A stretch of DNA of 64,000 nucleotides from Geosiphon pyriformis (GCA_016748015.1 JAAOMT010000697.1:1-64000); one strand, 5' to 3'. Numbered from the stretch's first letter, positions 12,759 to 24,987 are shown. The notes: generated from the sequence alone by a model not told the origin. Program-made: numbers and translations.

Positions 12759-13936
12759 ATGACCACCAGTCACTCTTCAAACCTTACTACCACCGCAATA
12801 ACCCCAAGATCTACTTCCTCATTTTCAGAAGCCTCAAATAATCTGGCCGCTTCACTAGTTCCGAAACCCACTTTTTCTTCGTCAAAGCAAACCAAACGTC
12901 CAAAAGTCCCAAACATTGAAATATTTCGTCGTCTAGTGCTACTTTCAGATGGTCGAGACAAAACCCTTAAAATTATACAGTATAGTGCTAAATTATATCT
13001 TTGGGCTGTCCTTTCTCCAAGCTCCCTCTTGGCCAAGCACCGGCTTCATACATCCGTCTCATCTACAATTAAACCGCGTCTGAGTGCCCTCACTTCCCAC
13101 TTTTCTACAACTCGAAAAATATTTCGTCTAGCTCATTTTCTCGAACCTTATACCGAATTTCGTGATTACGTGACTGGCGCAAATGCCTATCCCTATGATG
13201 TCGCAGAGAGACTTATATATTATATAGGCTTTATTAACTCCATAGTTGGAATGTTAAATGACTTTTTCGATGATGTTTATTGCCTGGGAAAAATTGGAGT
13301 ATTTAACAAAGGAGTCGCCAAAAAAGCCGAGCCAATAGCTATTCGTTTTTGGTTTTTCAACATTTTACTGGATATTAATAATTGCTTAATAAAGATTTGG
13401 TTGGTAAATGCGGCTATGCGCAACGTGAAAGGCAAGGGCACTGAGGAAGAATTGAAGAAATTAAAAGGAAAAAGGTACTGGTTGATATATAACTTGGCAA
13501 AATTTTCTGCGGATCTTGGATTTTGTGGTAGGTATTTGATTGGAGAGTGAAAGAAGTGAAATTTGATTTTAATTTGATATTGTTTCTCGAGGATACCCCT
13601 AAGTTGACGATTACAATCTGAGCCCGAGAATTTTCAAACTTCGATTATATTGCGGAGGGCACACATTTAAGCAATCAAAAATTTGAATTTTCTAAATAAT
13701 TCATGGCATAACTCTCATGTCATCGCATTTTCAAATATTAGGATATGATTTCTTCGGATTCCAATTCTCTGATGGGTGGCAGGCGATCACTGGTTTGATT
13801 GCTGGACTTTTGAGTAAGTTGTAAATAGATTGAGCTTTATGAAATTTTGATTCGACTTTCGAGATATATTAATTATTATTAATGACCTTGCAAAGGTTTT
13901 AACAAACTCTGGATTCGTGTTGCGGAAAAGAGTTAA
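12759..13936 (+). CDS. PEX11: Peroxisomal membrane protein PEX11 family
   Basis: PEX11 proteins remodel the peroxisomal membrane, elongating it before division. Three exons with consistent phase give 293 residues: 12759-13527, 13742-13813 and 13896-13936. The Met start follows an A+T leader and precedes a Ser/Thr-rich tail of about 45 residues. The family signature follows: FRRLVLLSDGRDKTLKIIQY near residue 53, then a long helical region with hydrophobic segments. The C-terminus, built across two introns, reads FSDGWQAITGLIAGLLS and then KLWIRVAEKS, as in fungal PEX11. Without splicing, the first exon would run to a stop at 13550 and lose this conserved end. Both introns are GT-AG (214 and 82 nt); the second donor is GTAAGT. 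The gene is isolated between AT-rich repeats, with no operon-like context. Confidence 0.88.
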
Positions 13937-14639
13937 AAGAAAAGATATTATGTTCTAAATCCAGAAATAACTATCAAATTATACCTCTTTTATTTGTTAT
14001 CCAATTTTTGTCAGAGTTATAACCAATTTCCTGTTCAAAGAATATGTATATATAGATTTCATAAGTTTTGCCAGTTTCATTAAAGAAACAGTTTTTAAAT
14101 TTTTATGTTACTGATGATTTTAAATTTAATAATTTATAAATAACAATATATGTGGTGTGTTGCAACTAAATGAACCTGTAATGTCATTTAAGGCATCAAG
14201 TTTTAAATATTACTTTTATTATTATCTAAATTGTGTTAGTTATAAAATTCCAGTTCTTAACTTCATTTTTATAACATAAAATCTTATTAACAATATAAAA
14301 TGTAATCTTATTTTAATTGATTTTTGTAAATTATAAAAAATATAGTTTTTTTTATTTAAATTGTTAATTTTACTTTTTTTTTAGCTATAATTTTTTAAAA
14401 ATGATCTTTTTTTATCTATATTAGCATTAAAATATTTTTTACAAAGTATTATTTAATTTTGGTAGCTTTTTTTTAATATAAAAGTATTTATAATTTGTTT
14501 AAAAATATTTTAATATTTAATTTATTAAATTAAGCAAAAATATTAATTATTTAAATTCATAATATCTATTATTATTATATATATTGAAATAAAAATCAAA
14601 ATATATACAACAAAAATTAAAAATTAATTAATATCTTTC
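13937..14639. other. Intergenic AT-rich stretch
   Basis: 3' flank of PEX11 grading into AT-rich DNA before the LINE 5' end. I see no gene in it. Confidence 0.6.
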
Positions 14640-14760
14640 TCTCGTCAATCCCCTGGCCACACCGAGAGCAAAGTTATTCTGCCAAAGAAGTACATTTCCT
14701 TTATTCCTTTTCCCTTTTGTTTTCGTCGCTATTTCTTTGAACACACCTATATTTGTGACT

Positions 14761-16695
14761 ATGGATCCGGCTGGCTCTTCTGCTGGTGTTTCGGGCTCGA
14801 TTTTGACTGGGTTGGGGTTCCGGTCAGGCTCTAAAAAGAAGGCTCGCGTTGAGAGTGTTTACTCTCGTGGTGCCTCTTTCAAAAAAGTGAGGAAACCTGT
14901 CGTGTCCGGTACCATGATAGATTCTTCAGCTGGACTTTTGTATGCAGACCTATTGCTGGCTGATGGCAGTGAACATAAGGCATCTTGGGGTAGTGAAGTG
15001 GAGAACAAGAGTAACAATGTCAGTGAGGTGTCCGACTTGGAGGATATGGAAAACTTGGTTGCCGAAGAAACTAGTTACATTGATTCCAATGCCTCTGGAA
15101 ACGATGACTTGATGGATGACGTTACTCCAAGGAAGACGAGAACAAGGACGTATGTCTTAGACAAGCCACCGAAACAACCTTTTTTCAACCTGGAAAACGA
15201 CGACAATAGTGTTTTGGAGCTCTCTCCTTGCATGTTTGTTGGGTCCAATTAGTTGCCGCCACTCAAGTCACGTGGTTTAGAGTGTCATCGTTTCGAGCCA
15301 GTAAAATCTTTCGCTTTGGATGTGGAGTTGTCAGCTGTGCCTGGAAAGTCAAATAGTGATAAGTTATTTAAGATCAAAAAGATTTTTTATAAAATTGATG
15401 GTTTTGGGGGTGCTTCAACTCCCTCAAAATTTCCTGGAGTCATTAAGTCAACTTTCACAAGTAAGTCTAGTTTGGTTAAGGCTAGAGAGTTGGTAATCTG
15501 TAAAAAAATCATTGTGAATGATAATCTCAAAAAAGTAAACATTCATTCGAATTGGAAGGTGATTGTCAAGGAGATCCCAGTGGATTTTCCCAAATTGGCA
15601 GTGGATTGGGTGTTTTTTAAATTTGGAAAAATTGTGTCAATCAAGATGCAGCTTATTGGTCTTTGGTAAAAAACTTTGGTGGAATTTGAATCATCAGAGG
15701 TAGCTGATTTGGTCGCAGTTAGATGGTTTGTTTTTGTGGAAAAAGATTCTGTTTGTGTGGCAAAAGCTGTTGATAATTAACAAATGTGGGTATCTAGGGA
15801 TCAGCATCGGGTGTTGCTTTACACTCTTTCAGTTGGCACCACCATCCATGATTTGTCTGAATTGGTAGAATTATATGGTGAGAAAACTTGTCATATTGGC
15901 CATAATCCTAATTTGTATGTTCATAATAGATGTGTTGTAATTTGTTTTGGTGATGAGGCATCCAAGTTGGCTGCTATTGGTACCATTCCAGTTTTTAAAG
16001 ATGTAAGTTTGCATTGGGCTGGTTTTTTTTTGGCCAGTTGCACTCGTTGTAAACAATTTGGTCATGTTATGGTCAACTGTTCCTTGGGTGAGTATTCTGG
16101 TGTTTGAGAAAAGAGGGTGGTTTCTGAACAAGATTGGATTTATTTAGCTAGGATATATAAGAAAAAGTTGGCTCCTATTGCTCGTCTGGTTTCATTTGGT
16201 GGTAAAACATAGGCCCAAGTTGCTGGTGGCTCTTCTTCTTGTGTGATTTCCTCTCATTCTGGTTTGGCTCATTCTTCAATGGTGACTGACTTTCCTACTG
16301 TTTCTCATTTGAATGACTGGCTGGCAATTTTGGAGCACTCTTTGGAGCTTTTGACTGACCGTGTTTCTGGCATCTTGGTTTGACTGGAATCTATTGATTT
16401 GGTTCCTATGGTGACTCCTTCTCTGAGTCTTCTTTCTGTTGTTTCTGAAACTTTGACTTCTAATGTGGATTCTGATATGATTATGGATACTGCTTTGGTC
16501 TTGTCTGGTGCTCCTTCGTCTGTCATTCATGATGCTGTTGTTGAGCTTAGCTCTAGTAGTTCCAAAGTCCTTACTGCCAAAGTGGGTGGTTTGAAAACAA
16601 AATTGATTGCTTTGGAGGCCTCAGTTGGTTCAGTTTTGGATAAGTTAAATATCCTGTGCTCTGGTTCGGGTCTGTCAGTTCTCCTGTCTTCTTAA
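14761..16695 (+). pseudogene. LINE ORF1: nucleic-acid-binding protein with CCHC knuckle, six in-frame stops
   Basis: ORF1 proteins coat the element RNA. The first ATG (MDPAGSSAG) is at 14761. The frame holds 644 codons and ends at TAA 16693-16695. The N-terminal third is Ser- and Asp/Glu-rich with a basic patch (RKTRTRTYVL). A fold-like segment at about 15480-15780 looks like an RRM-type domain (KKVNIHSNWKVIVKEIP, VDWVFFKFGKIVSIKM). A gag-type knuckle CTRCKQFGHVMVNC (C-X2-C-X4-H-X4-C) lies at 16039-16080. A Ser/Leu-rich, possibly coiled C-terminal segment follows. Stops are at 15250 (TAG), 15667 (TAA), 15778 (TAA), 16105 (TGA), 16210 (TAG) and 16381 (TGA). All are one transition from CAG, CAA, CGA or TGG, and the frame is never shifted. 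Confidence 0.8.
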
Positions 16696-19600
16696 TGACT
16701 TACTTAATTTGAAAAATTGTCACATGTAATGTCAGGGGTATAAACAATTCTGCAAAACAGAAAGATGTCATTTGTTGGCACAAGGATATGAACAATTTGA
16801 TTTCTATTGTTACCGAGACCAAGCTAAAGGGTAAGGTCTGTCCATGGATTGCAACTAAGTTTGATGGTGTTCGAGTCTTTACCTCAGATCAAGATTCTGG
16901 TAATCTGGATTTGGGTGTTGCTATTGTTGTGGACAATTCTCTGGCTCATCATGTGTGTAAGATTTCTGAGGTGCCTGGTCAGCTTCTCTCGATTAAGTTG
17001 CTTTTTAAGAACAAACTTTCGGTATTGATTTTGGGGCTTTATGCTGATGCTTCTCTGACAACTCATTTCTCTCAAGCCAGTGAAGTCAATTCCCTGATAG
17101 CTAGAGCTGTAAATGAGTCTTCTTTTGTCATTTTGGGTGGTGATTTCAATGAAGATGGCTTTCGCAGGTGTGCTAGTTTTAAGAAGTGTTTGGATTTGGG
17201 AATGATCAATTCTCTGGCAAGGAATTTATTGGCGAAAAGTCCTATCTGGAAAAATTCAAGGGGTGTTGTAAGAACTATTGATTATGTGTTCATTTCATCA
17301 AATTTGGTCAATGCAATAGTGAGCTGAGATGTTTTGGATGTTAGTGAGTATTTTGATACTGATTATCAAGTAGTTTGTGTGTCTGTGGGTTTAGGTGGGC
17401 TTTTGGATATGCATTTGAACTCTCTTCATAAGCAGGCGAATAGAGATCGATAGAAGTTTAACATTAGGAGTGCTGATGAGAGTAAATGGGACAATTTTAG
17501 GTGTGCCACTTTGGCCAACACAGCAATGTTCTCAGATAAGTTTGTCACCTCTGTAAGATTCTCAGATTTGGATGTGATGTGGGACATTATTCACGAAGTC
17601 ATGGTGCTTTCAGCTGATGGTACTTTCAAAAAAAAATGGTTCAAGGACTTTGATAGAGTTTTTTTTAAGAAATCCTCAAAGTTTCATAAATTAGAGCTTT
17701 TGGTTTCTAAGATCATTAAGGCATCGCGTAAGAGAGATGTTGTTGGTTTTGTTTCTTTCATGGATTGTTAGGCTTCTCTGGATGGTGTTAAGGCTTTAAT
17801 CATTCAGAATCTGATGGATTCTGGTATAGACTCTGGTCATGTCCTTTCTGCTTTCTCGAGTACTCGGAAATTATATCATGCATCTAAGCTCATTGAGTCT
17901 CAAAACGCCAAGGAGACTAACATTAAATCAGCCATAGATAGGAGAATAGAAAGCTTTGAAGTCAATAAAGGTCATACAATAAGAAGTGTGCTGAAGCACC
18001 CATTTCATAAGATGGTGCTTGACTACTTGGTTGTTGATAGTGAGCTGGTTTTGGAGCCTGATCAAGTTATGAGCAAGGTGGATGTAATCATGGAGGATTA
18101 GACTAGGAAGCGTCAGGTGGTCGATAATATGTCAAGCGAATGGTGTCACCAATATCAGCCTTTGGAGTGTGTTTTTAATAAGGCTTTTTCAGAGGTAATG
18201 TGTCCGATTGGTTTTGATGAGTTGTTTGGGGTGGTTTCTGTTCTTTCTGATGGTAAAGCTGCTGGTCTATCGGGTATCTCAAATGAGCTTTGGAAACATT
18301 GCAATAGGTCTGTCTTGGAAATGTTGTTGGTGCTTTTGAACACTTGCTTGGCTGGTGAATCAGTGCCTGGCTCATGGAAAGAGGCCTGGGTTTCAATGAT
18401 TCCCAAGCCTTATGAGTGGGAGGGTGTTCTGACAAACACACATCCTATTGTTTTGATCAAAACAGCTCGCAAGATTCTTTCCAAGATTCTTTCTGATAGG
18501 ATTTCTGCTGCATGCAGTACTTTCAATGTTCTTTATGGGGACAATTTTTCAGTTTTGAAGAGTACAACTACTCAGTCTCCCATTTTTGCGATTGGTTCAG
18601 TAATTGAGGATGCTCTGGAAAAGAACTGTGAGTTCTGGCTGGTGCTGCAGGATATGAGGAAGGCTTATGATTCAATTGGCTGGGAGCATCTTGAAAAAAG
18701 CCTGGTCAGGATTAAAATGTGCAGCAAGTTTATTTGGTTTTTTGGTAGTATACACAGAAGTCGCACCAATCGAGTGATGACAGATTTTGGTTTAACTGGT
18801 GGTTATCATGTGTATAATGGCTTAGATTAGGAAGAAGTTTTTTCTCCCCTTCTGTGATGCATTTTCTATGATCCTTTGTTGTGTGAAGTCAAACGTCAGG
18901 AGAGTGTGTGTGGGTATAGGCTGAATTCGTACTTTATCTCTAAAAATGGGCATGCTGAGATTCGGACTGGACTTTCTTCCTTTTTTGCCACTGGTGCTTT
19001 TGTCAATAATACAATTTGGGTTGGTAACAGTCAAGCTGCCACTCAGCACATTCTCAATGTTGCCAGTGAATTTTTTCAGGTCAACAATATCTCTATTAAC
19101 AATGACAAAACAGTGGCCATTCCCATCAATAGCAGAGTCAGCAGTCCCTCCCTTTCTATTAGTGGCTTACCCATTTTTGTTGCTAAGAAGGGGGAATCTT
19201 ATTAGTATCTGGGTATTTTTCTTTCAACTGAGGGTCTTTTGAAGCTGAGCTTGGTTAAGGCACATTTAGATGTTCACTTTTTCATCAATTTGGTTCTGAG
19301 AAAAGCTATTTCAGATAAACAATTCCTATACTTGGTGTTGGCGGTTCTCCAGTTCATAATCAGTTATCGGACACAATTTAGTTTTATACTGGTTGGTGTT
19401 TATGCCAAGTGAGATGCTTTGGTCCACAAGGGCTTGAAGCTTAAGTCTGGCCTTCTGTTTAATTTTTCCAGTGATACACTGCACTACTCTTCATTTTATG
19501 GTTTGAAATCTTTCTCGCAGGTACAGTCTAAGTATAAAGTGGCCTCTCTTGTCAGTTTTGTGAACTCTGGTGGGATCTTGGGTCACTTATTTTCTCACAG

Positions 19601-21380
19601 ATCTCATGACTTGCAAGTTCGGTGTTAGCATCCTATTCATCCATTAAATTCTTCTGTTCGAGTTAATATCAGTGCTTCCAACAACTTTTTGGCAGGCTTG
19701 GTCCATATTCTTCTTGACTGCAATTTGTCTCTGGGTGGATCTTTTGTTAGTTCTTTTCGGTCTAATGGTAGTGCATCTATGTTTACTGTTTTGGGCAAAT
19801 CTAAGTTTTCCAAGTTTCTTCTTTCTCTCCGTCAGTTTAGCATTGCCTTTGTTGATCAACTTCGTGATCGTCATGGTGCCATCTTTGACTGATATACCTT
19901 CAAGTAGTGGAAGAGGCTGGACCCCCGTGGCCCCATTCTGGAATGGTTCAGACTTGCTACTGCATTTCTCAATGATGCTTCTCTCCTTTCTGGTAATCTG
20001 TTTGTCTCAGATGGTGCTGTTTATTAAGATATTCTTGGTTCTGCTGATTATGTTTCTGTTTGTGGTTGTCTTTCTTAGGTTGTTTCTGGTAGCTTGTCTG
20101 TTTACATGGACAGATCTTTAAGAAGTTTGGGTACTGCTGGTTGTAGAGCTGGTGCTGCTGCTTTTTTCGAGGACATTGGTTTGGGTTTGAGAGTTGGTGT
20201 ATCAGGCTTGATGTTATCCACCCTTGCAGAATTGCAGGCTATTGCATTGGTCATGGAGTGTGTTCTTTCGTCCTGTTTCATTCGTGTGTTTTCTGATAGT
20301 CAGTCTGCTTTGAGTGCTTGTGAGTCAGAAATGGATCTTGTGTGTCCTGGCTTTTGCAATCAGTGTTGGGTCAAGCATCAGCATATCACTAATGTTATTT
20401 GTAGTAAAAATTTGAGAGTTAGTTGGCACAAGATCAAAGGTCACTCTGGCGTTTCTGGTAATGAGCGTGCTGATGAGATTGCTGGCATTGTCTTTCTTTC
20501 CAGTTGGCATCTGCATTCTTGCTTGGATGAACATTTTCTGGTGGCTGACGGTAGTGTGGTTTCGGGCAATTCGAGACACTTTGTTCGTGATATTTGCCAA
20601 TTGATTTGTCGTGCACGCTGGGAAGTTGGTTCTGGTACTAGGTTTTTGAAGGATGATTTGCTTTTTGATGTTGACTGGTTCCGCTCTTCTATGGTCTGGC
20701 ATCCTGACTTACATATGGCCACCAGCTCTACTAGCAGGCCCTCGGCTAATGCTTGTACCTATTTCATGAAGGCTCTGCATTACCAGTTACCTGTTGCTGT
20801 GAGGAAGCATCTTTATAATAAATGTTACTCTAGTGTGCTGTGTTTATATTGTGATGATGTGAAGTCTTTGGACCATGTGTTCTTTTGTAAGGTCGATTTT
20901 GCTTGTAGTCAGATATTAGATTCTCACATGACTTCTTGGAAGGCTCTTACTGGTTTGTCACTCTTCTCGTCAGTTGTAATACAGCTTTTATTATCTTGTG
21001 CTTCTGATTTCCCTGTGTTCATGGCTCTTTGCAAGAGTTTTGTGTTTAATGATTGGTTTCATGAGGCTGTTTTTGTGTTCCATAATCCCAAAATTGCAGG
21101 ATTGGAGGTGGTTAAGTTTGTGTACTCTCTTGGTCTTGTTTTTAGGGATGATGTTTGGATGGTTCGTGTTAAGTATCGTGCTTATATGGAGAAGACCAAG
21201 TTGATTCCATTGGATGGTTCAACACCTGTTTCAGTCTCTGGTCTGGTTTTGGGGTTTTTTGCTAGTGTTGTCAAGCTGCTTGGCATCACTGAGGCTGTAG
21301 GCATTTGTTTTGGTTTTCATACACCATGTTTATTTTTTTCTGGTGTAGGCAGTTTAGTTTTGGTTCGTATATTTGAGTAG
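16695..21380 (+). pseudogene. LINE ORF2: endonuclease, reverse transcriptase, RNase H, zinc finger; 14 in-frame stops
   Basis: The polyprotein nicks DNA and copies the element RNA at the target. The ATG at 16695 overlaps the ORF1 stop as TAATG. In order: endonuclease (16725-17400: TETKL, GGDFNEDG, TIDYVFIS, then TDYQ where the family has S/T-D-H); reverse transcriptase (about 18220-19130: GKAAGLSGI, QDMRKAYDS, GLD-stop, FVNNT where the family has F-V/A-D-D); RNase H (20100-20490: SVYMDRSL, AELQAIAL, FSDSQSAL, KGHSGVSGNERAD); and a finger CLYCDDVKSLDHVFFC (about 20850-20900). Stops start at 16710, 17325, 17451, 17769, 18099, 18828, 18855, 19203, 19410, 19626, 19890, 19905, 20025 and 20076. All 1561 codons stay in one frame. 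The altered endonuclease and RT residues make it catalytically dead even apart from the stops. Confidence 0.85.
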
Positions 21381-21511
21381 TATTGTTCTGATTGGCCCGA
21401 GTGGCTGGTCATGTGTAGACAATGCATGATTCATGCCTAGTATAGATTATTTTCTTGATGTGTAGCTCTAGGTAGTGTTTGGATCTCACTCGTAAAATGA
21501 AATAAAAAAAT
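21381..21511 (+). other. Conserved LINE 3' tail
   Basis: After the ORF2 stop the copies at 21381 (+), 24847 (+), 54720 (-) and 9820 (-) share a block of about 120 nt. It contains GGCCCGAGTGGCTGGTCA, a CATGATT-CC/AC-CTAG core and the terminal RTTTGGAYCTCACTCGTAAAA. Its conservation in copies whose coding regions differ suggests it is the RNA signal recognised by the reverse transcriptase. Confidence 0.7.
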
Positions 21512-23178
21512 ATATATATATACAAATTTAAACAAAAATAATTTTTTAAAAAAAGCTTTATTTTTAATTTTAAATCAAATATTTATTAATTTTTAATATA
21601 TATTCTAAAATATTTAAATATATTATAAGAATTTTTTTGTTATTTTTAATTTTTAATATTGTTTATTTATAGTAATATATATAACAACAATATTAAATAT
21701 TAAAACTTTAAACAATTTTTATTTTACAATATCAACATTTTTTATATTAATTTTATATTAATTTTTATTGATTTCTATACAAAAATCTTTAAAACTGTAT
21801 TTAAAAAACCACTAAAACCAATAATAACATAAACAGTATTATAATTAATATTAAAAAACTTATTTATATATATAATTTTTTTGTTAATTAATGCATTTAT
21901 TAAGTTAAATAAAATAAAAATAAAATCAATAATCTTTTTAATGTTTTTAGAATTTTTTTATATAGGAAACTTAATAAATAAACTACCTATTAAAGAATTA
22001 ATTAAATTCAAATTTATATATTTTTTGAAATTGGTACTGTATTTAATATTATTCTTGTTAAAATTATTCTTCAAAATAACAAAAATACTCTCATTAAAAA
22101 CATTAACTATAAAAAAATCAATAAAAATAACTTGGTTTAAATAATTTTCTAAAGATATATCAATATATAGTTTTAATACAAAAACTGATTATTTGTTTTT
22201 AAACAATAAATAAATTATTAAAAATCTATTAGAAATCTTTAAAATTTTTAAAATGTGTTTAGCTAAATATTTATTTATAATTAAAGCAATATTAACACTC
22301 AAATAAGTTAAATTCAAACCAAAAATAAACATTTTTATATCTGTGAATTTATTTACAATTTACAGTATAATATTGAAACAAAGCTTTATTTTAATAATAA
22401 TTAAAATATTATTTTTTAATTCTTTATACTACTTAATAATATTATTTTATTTAATAAGAACATTTATATTTCTAATATTACATATAACTATTTTTTAAGT
22501 TAAGTTACTTATTGAAAACAGAAAAAAAATATCATACTACTGTCCAAACAAAAAAATTCTAGTTTATTTAAGATTGTTTTAATTAAACTCTTTAAAAATA
22601 TTATATTGGTTTTTAAGTTATTAATTTTGGCAGTTAAGATTTTGGACTCATTAGAAAAAATATTTTTTAATACAACAGTATTAATTAGTAATATTTAGAA
22701 AACTTATAATGATACAACAGTAACTAAAATCAAATTTGGCTTAGCAAATTATGTGAATAGTACTACAATATTTGAAAATATTAAAAAACAAAATATATTT
22801 AATTTAAAAAAAATTTTGACTATATAGTTTAAAAAAAGCTTTAAGAAGTATTTCAAAACACTTAGTCTAAAAGACAAAATCAAAGTCACAAAAACACTAT
22901 TAAAAATATTAAGCAAAAAGTTTATTAAAAAAGTATTAATTAATAACATAAATAGAGAATTATTTGAAATATTACTTATTATAAAAGTCTAAGTAACACT
23001 ACTAAAAAACACTAAATGAAACATTAAAGCTTGTTTTTTAGTATAAATTAAAATAAAATGTTTTTTGTTAAAATCAAAAAAATTTTTTTTTAAACTTTAA
23101 CCAAAAAACTTTAAATTTAGTTTATAAATACTAAAAACATAATTGTTTTTTTTATACTTAGTACAAATTGGACTAAAG
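21512..23178. other. Gene-free AT-rich DNA
   Basis: Low-complexity AT-rich sequence. Short open frames (for example 21881-22144) are Lys/Ile/Leu/Phe-only translations of A/T runs and show no family motif. Confidence 0.6.
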
Positions 23179-23188
23179 AACTCAGCTT
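23179..23188 (+). repeat. Target-site duplication, left copy (AACTCAGCTT)
   Basis: The ten bases AACTCAGCTT at 23179-23188 recur directly after the poly-A tail at 24978-24987. They bracket the truncated LINE, as target-primed reverse transcription leaves them. Confidence 0.85.
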
Positions 23189-24846
23189 TGTCTTTGGGAG
23201 GCCCTCTAGCTTGTGCTTTTTGTCATTGATGTGGTACTCCTATGTCTTTGGTTCTTGGTGAATCCTGTTTTTTCAAGTGCGTCCCTTTGCTTAGGCGTTA
23301 TGGAATTGCTTTCGTGGAACAGCTTTGTAACTGTAATGGTGATGTTTTCAGTTGAAAGACCTTCAAGCGTTGGAAGAGGCTGGACTCTCATGGCCCAGTC
23401 CCTTTCTGGTTTAATCTTTCTATTCGCTTTCTTGGTAGCATCATGCCTCTCTCCTCAAGTTCTTCTTTGGTGAATGGTCATGCTGTGTCTGATATTCGTC
23501 TTTCTTATGATTTTGGTGTGATTCATGACACTTTGCCGACCATTGATGCTGCCTGTCTTTCTGTGTATACGGATGGATCTCTTTCTGGTCTGGGCACTGT
23601 TGACATAAAAGCAGGTGCTGCCATTTTTTTTGAGGACATTAACTTGGGTTTGGGTGTTGGGGTGTCTGGTTTGGTTTTTTCTACTCTGACAGAACTGCAG
23701 GCCATAGTTTTGGCCCTTGAGTGTGTTCCTTTTTCTCGTTCGATTGACTTGTTCTCGGATAGCCAGGCTGCGTTGGATACATGTAGATTGGAGTCTTCAC
23801 TGGTTTGTTCGGATTTTAGGAACCGCTGTTGAATCGAGCGTCGTCACATTGCCACCGTTATTCATCAAAAGAATTTGGATGTGAATTGGGTTAAGGTGAA
23901 AGGTCATTCAGGTGTCTCAGGCAATGAGCATGCTGATACGCTTGCCAAAGGTGCTGCTTTCTCTGCTTGGCGTCTACCTCATTTAGTCAGTGAACGTTTT
24001 CTATGTGCTGGTAGTACAGCAGTTTCTGGTAACTCTAGACACTTTGTTCGTGATGTTTTCTGGTCAGTTCATCGAGCTCATTGGGAGATTGGAGTTGGTT
24101 CTCGTGTTGTAGATGATAGTTTACGTGCTGATATCAATTGGTCTAAGTCTTCTATGGTGTGGCACCCCGATTCTCACTTGGCATCCGGTTTTACCAGCAT
24201 GTGCACAGCAGGCTGTCATACTTACTTTATGAAGGCTCTCCATTATCGGCTTCCTGTTGCTGTGCGCAAGTGTTTATATGATAGGAGATACCCCAATGTG
24301 ATCTGTCTGTTTTGTGGTGACATTGAGACCTTGGATCATGTTTTTTCATGTCCTCAGGATGCCATAGGCCGTGCTCGGTTGTTGGGCACACATGCTTCGG
24401 CTTGGGAGGCTCTTTCTGGTCTGTCTCGCTCTTCTTTATGTGTCTCACAGGCATTGGCTTCTTGTGTTTTTGAGGTTGGGGTTGGTGTTGCTCTGTGTAA
24501 GAGCTTTGTTTTCGATGAATGGTTTCATGAGTCTGTCTCAGTCTTTAAAGATTCTAAGGAGGATGCTAAGAGGATTGTAAGCTTTGTGCGTAAGTTTTGT
24601 CTAGCATTTCGGGATGATGTTTGGTTAGTCTGGACCAGACACCAAGCGTTTATGGAAAAGCACGGTTTGATTCTATGTGATGGCTCCGCTCCTGCTTCGG
24701 TTTCTGGTTTGCTTAAGGTGTTCTCAGCTGGTGTGGTCAGATTGCTGAGGGTGGCTGAGGCTTTTGGAGTTGGTTTCGGGTTTCGTAAGTTTTGTCCATT
24801 TTTTTCAGGTATTGGAGATCCAGTTTCTGTGCATATAGGTGTGTAA
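23189..24846 (+). pseudogene. C-terminal part of LINE ORF2 (RNase H and zinc finger)
   Basis: One frame from the truncation point to TAA 24844-24846. RNase H spans about 23555-23950 (SVYTDGSLSGL, ELQAIVLALE, FSDSQAALDT, KGHSGVSGNEHAD), with the acidic residues present. A finger CLFCGDIETLDHVFSC follows at about 24305-24352, then a helical tail. Stops: TGA at 23227, 23353 and 23830, each at a position where the sister copies encode Trp, so each is TGG to TGA. With no promoter or endonuclease it cannot move on its own. Confidence 0.85.
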
Positions 24847-24977
24847 TGTAGTCCTGACTGGCCCGAGTGGCTGGTCACATGTAGAAAACGCATGATTTGC
24901 ACCTAGTTTAGATTATTTGTATGATGTATAGCACTAGGTCACATTTGGACCTCACTCGTAAAAAAAAAAAAAAAAAA
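23189..24977 (+). mobile_element. Young 5'-truncated LINE copy with poly-A tail and target-site duplication
   Basis: The insert begins abruptly inside the post-RT part of ORF2 and runs through RNase H and the zinc finger to the shared 3' tail, then into about 19 A. It is flanked by a perfect 10-bp duplication. It has only three in-frame stops in about 550 codons, and its RNase H motif YTDGSL is intact. It is therefore younger than the full-length copy upstream. Confidence 0.9.
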
Positions 24978-24987
24978 AACTCAGCTT
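24978..24987 (+). repeat. Target-site duplication, right copy (AACTCAGCTT)
   Basis: Second copy of the duplication described at 23179-23188, directly after the poly-A tail. Confidence 0.85.

Larger units (their letters stand above)
14640..21511 (+). mobile_element. Full-length non-LTR retrotransposon (LINE) with two ORFs
   Basis: A GC-richer block with a leader (about 14640-14760), an ORF1 (14761-16695), an ORF2 (16695-21380) and a 3' tail. The tail ends in GGATCTCACTCGTAAAATG plus an A-rich end, and is shared with three other copies in the window. ORF2 carries an apurinic-type endonuclease, reverse transcriptase, RNase H and a terminal zinc finger. This architecture is known from RNase H-bearing LINE clades such as Tad and I. 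No frameshift breaks either frame, but there are 6 stops in ORF1 and 14 in ORF2. The 5' boundary is approximate and I found no secure target-site duplication in the AT-rich flanks. Confidence 0.85.

Noticed and set aside
12770-13036. Minus-strand open frame of 88 codons
   Set aside because: It lies antisense within the first exon of PEX11 and shows no family motif; a shadow frame.
18155-18441. Two minus-strand open frames over the LINE RT
   Set aside because: Antisense shadows of ORF2. The plus frame carries the RT motifs.
21881-22144. 87-codon open frame in AT-rich DNA
   Set aside because: Composed of Lys/Ile/Leu/Phe as expected from A/T runs; no motif and no neighbour support.
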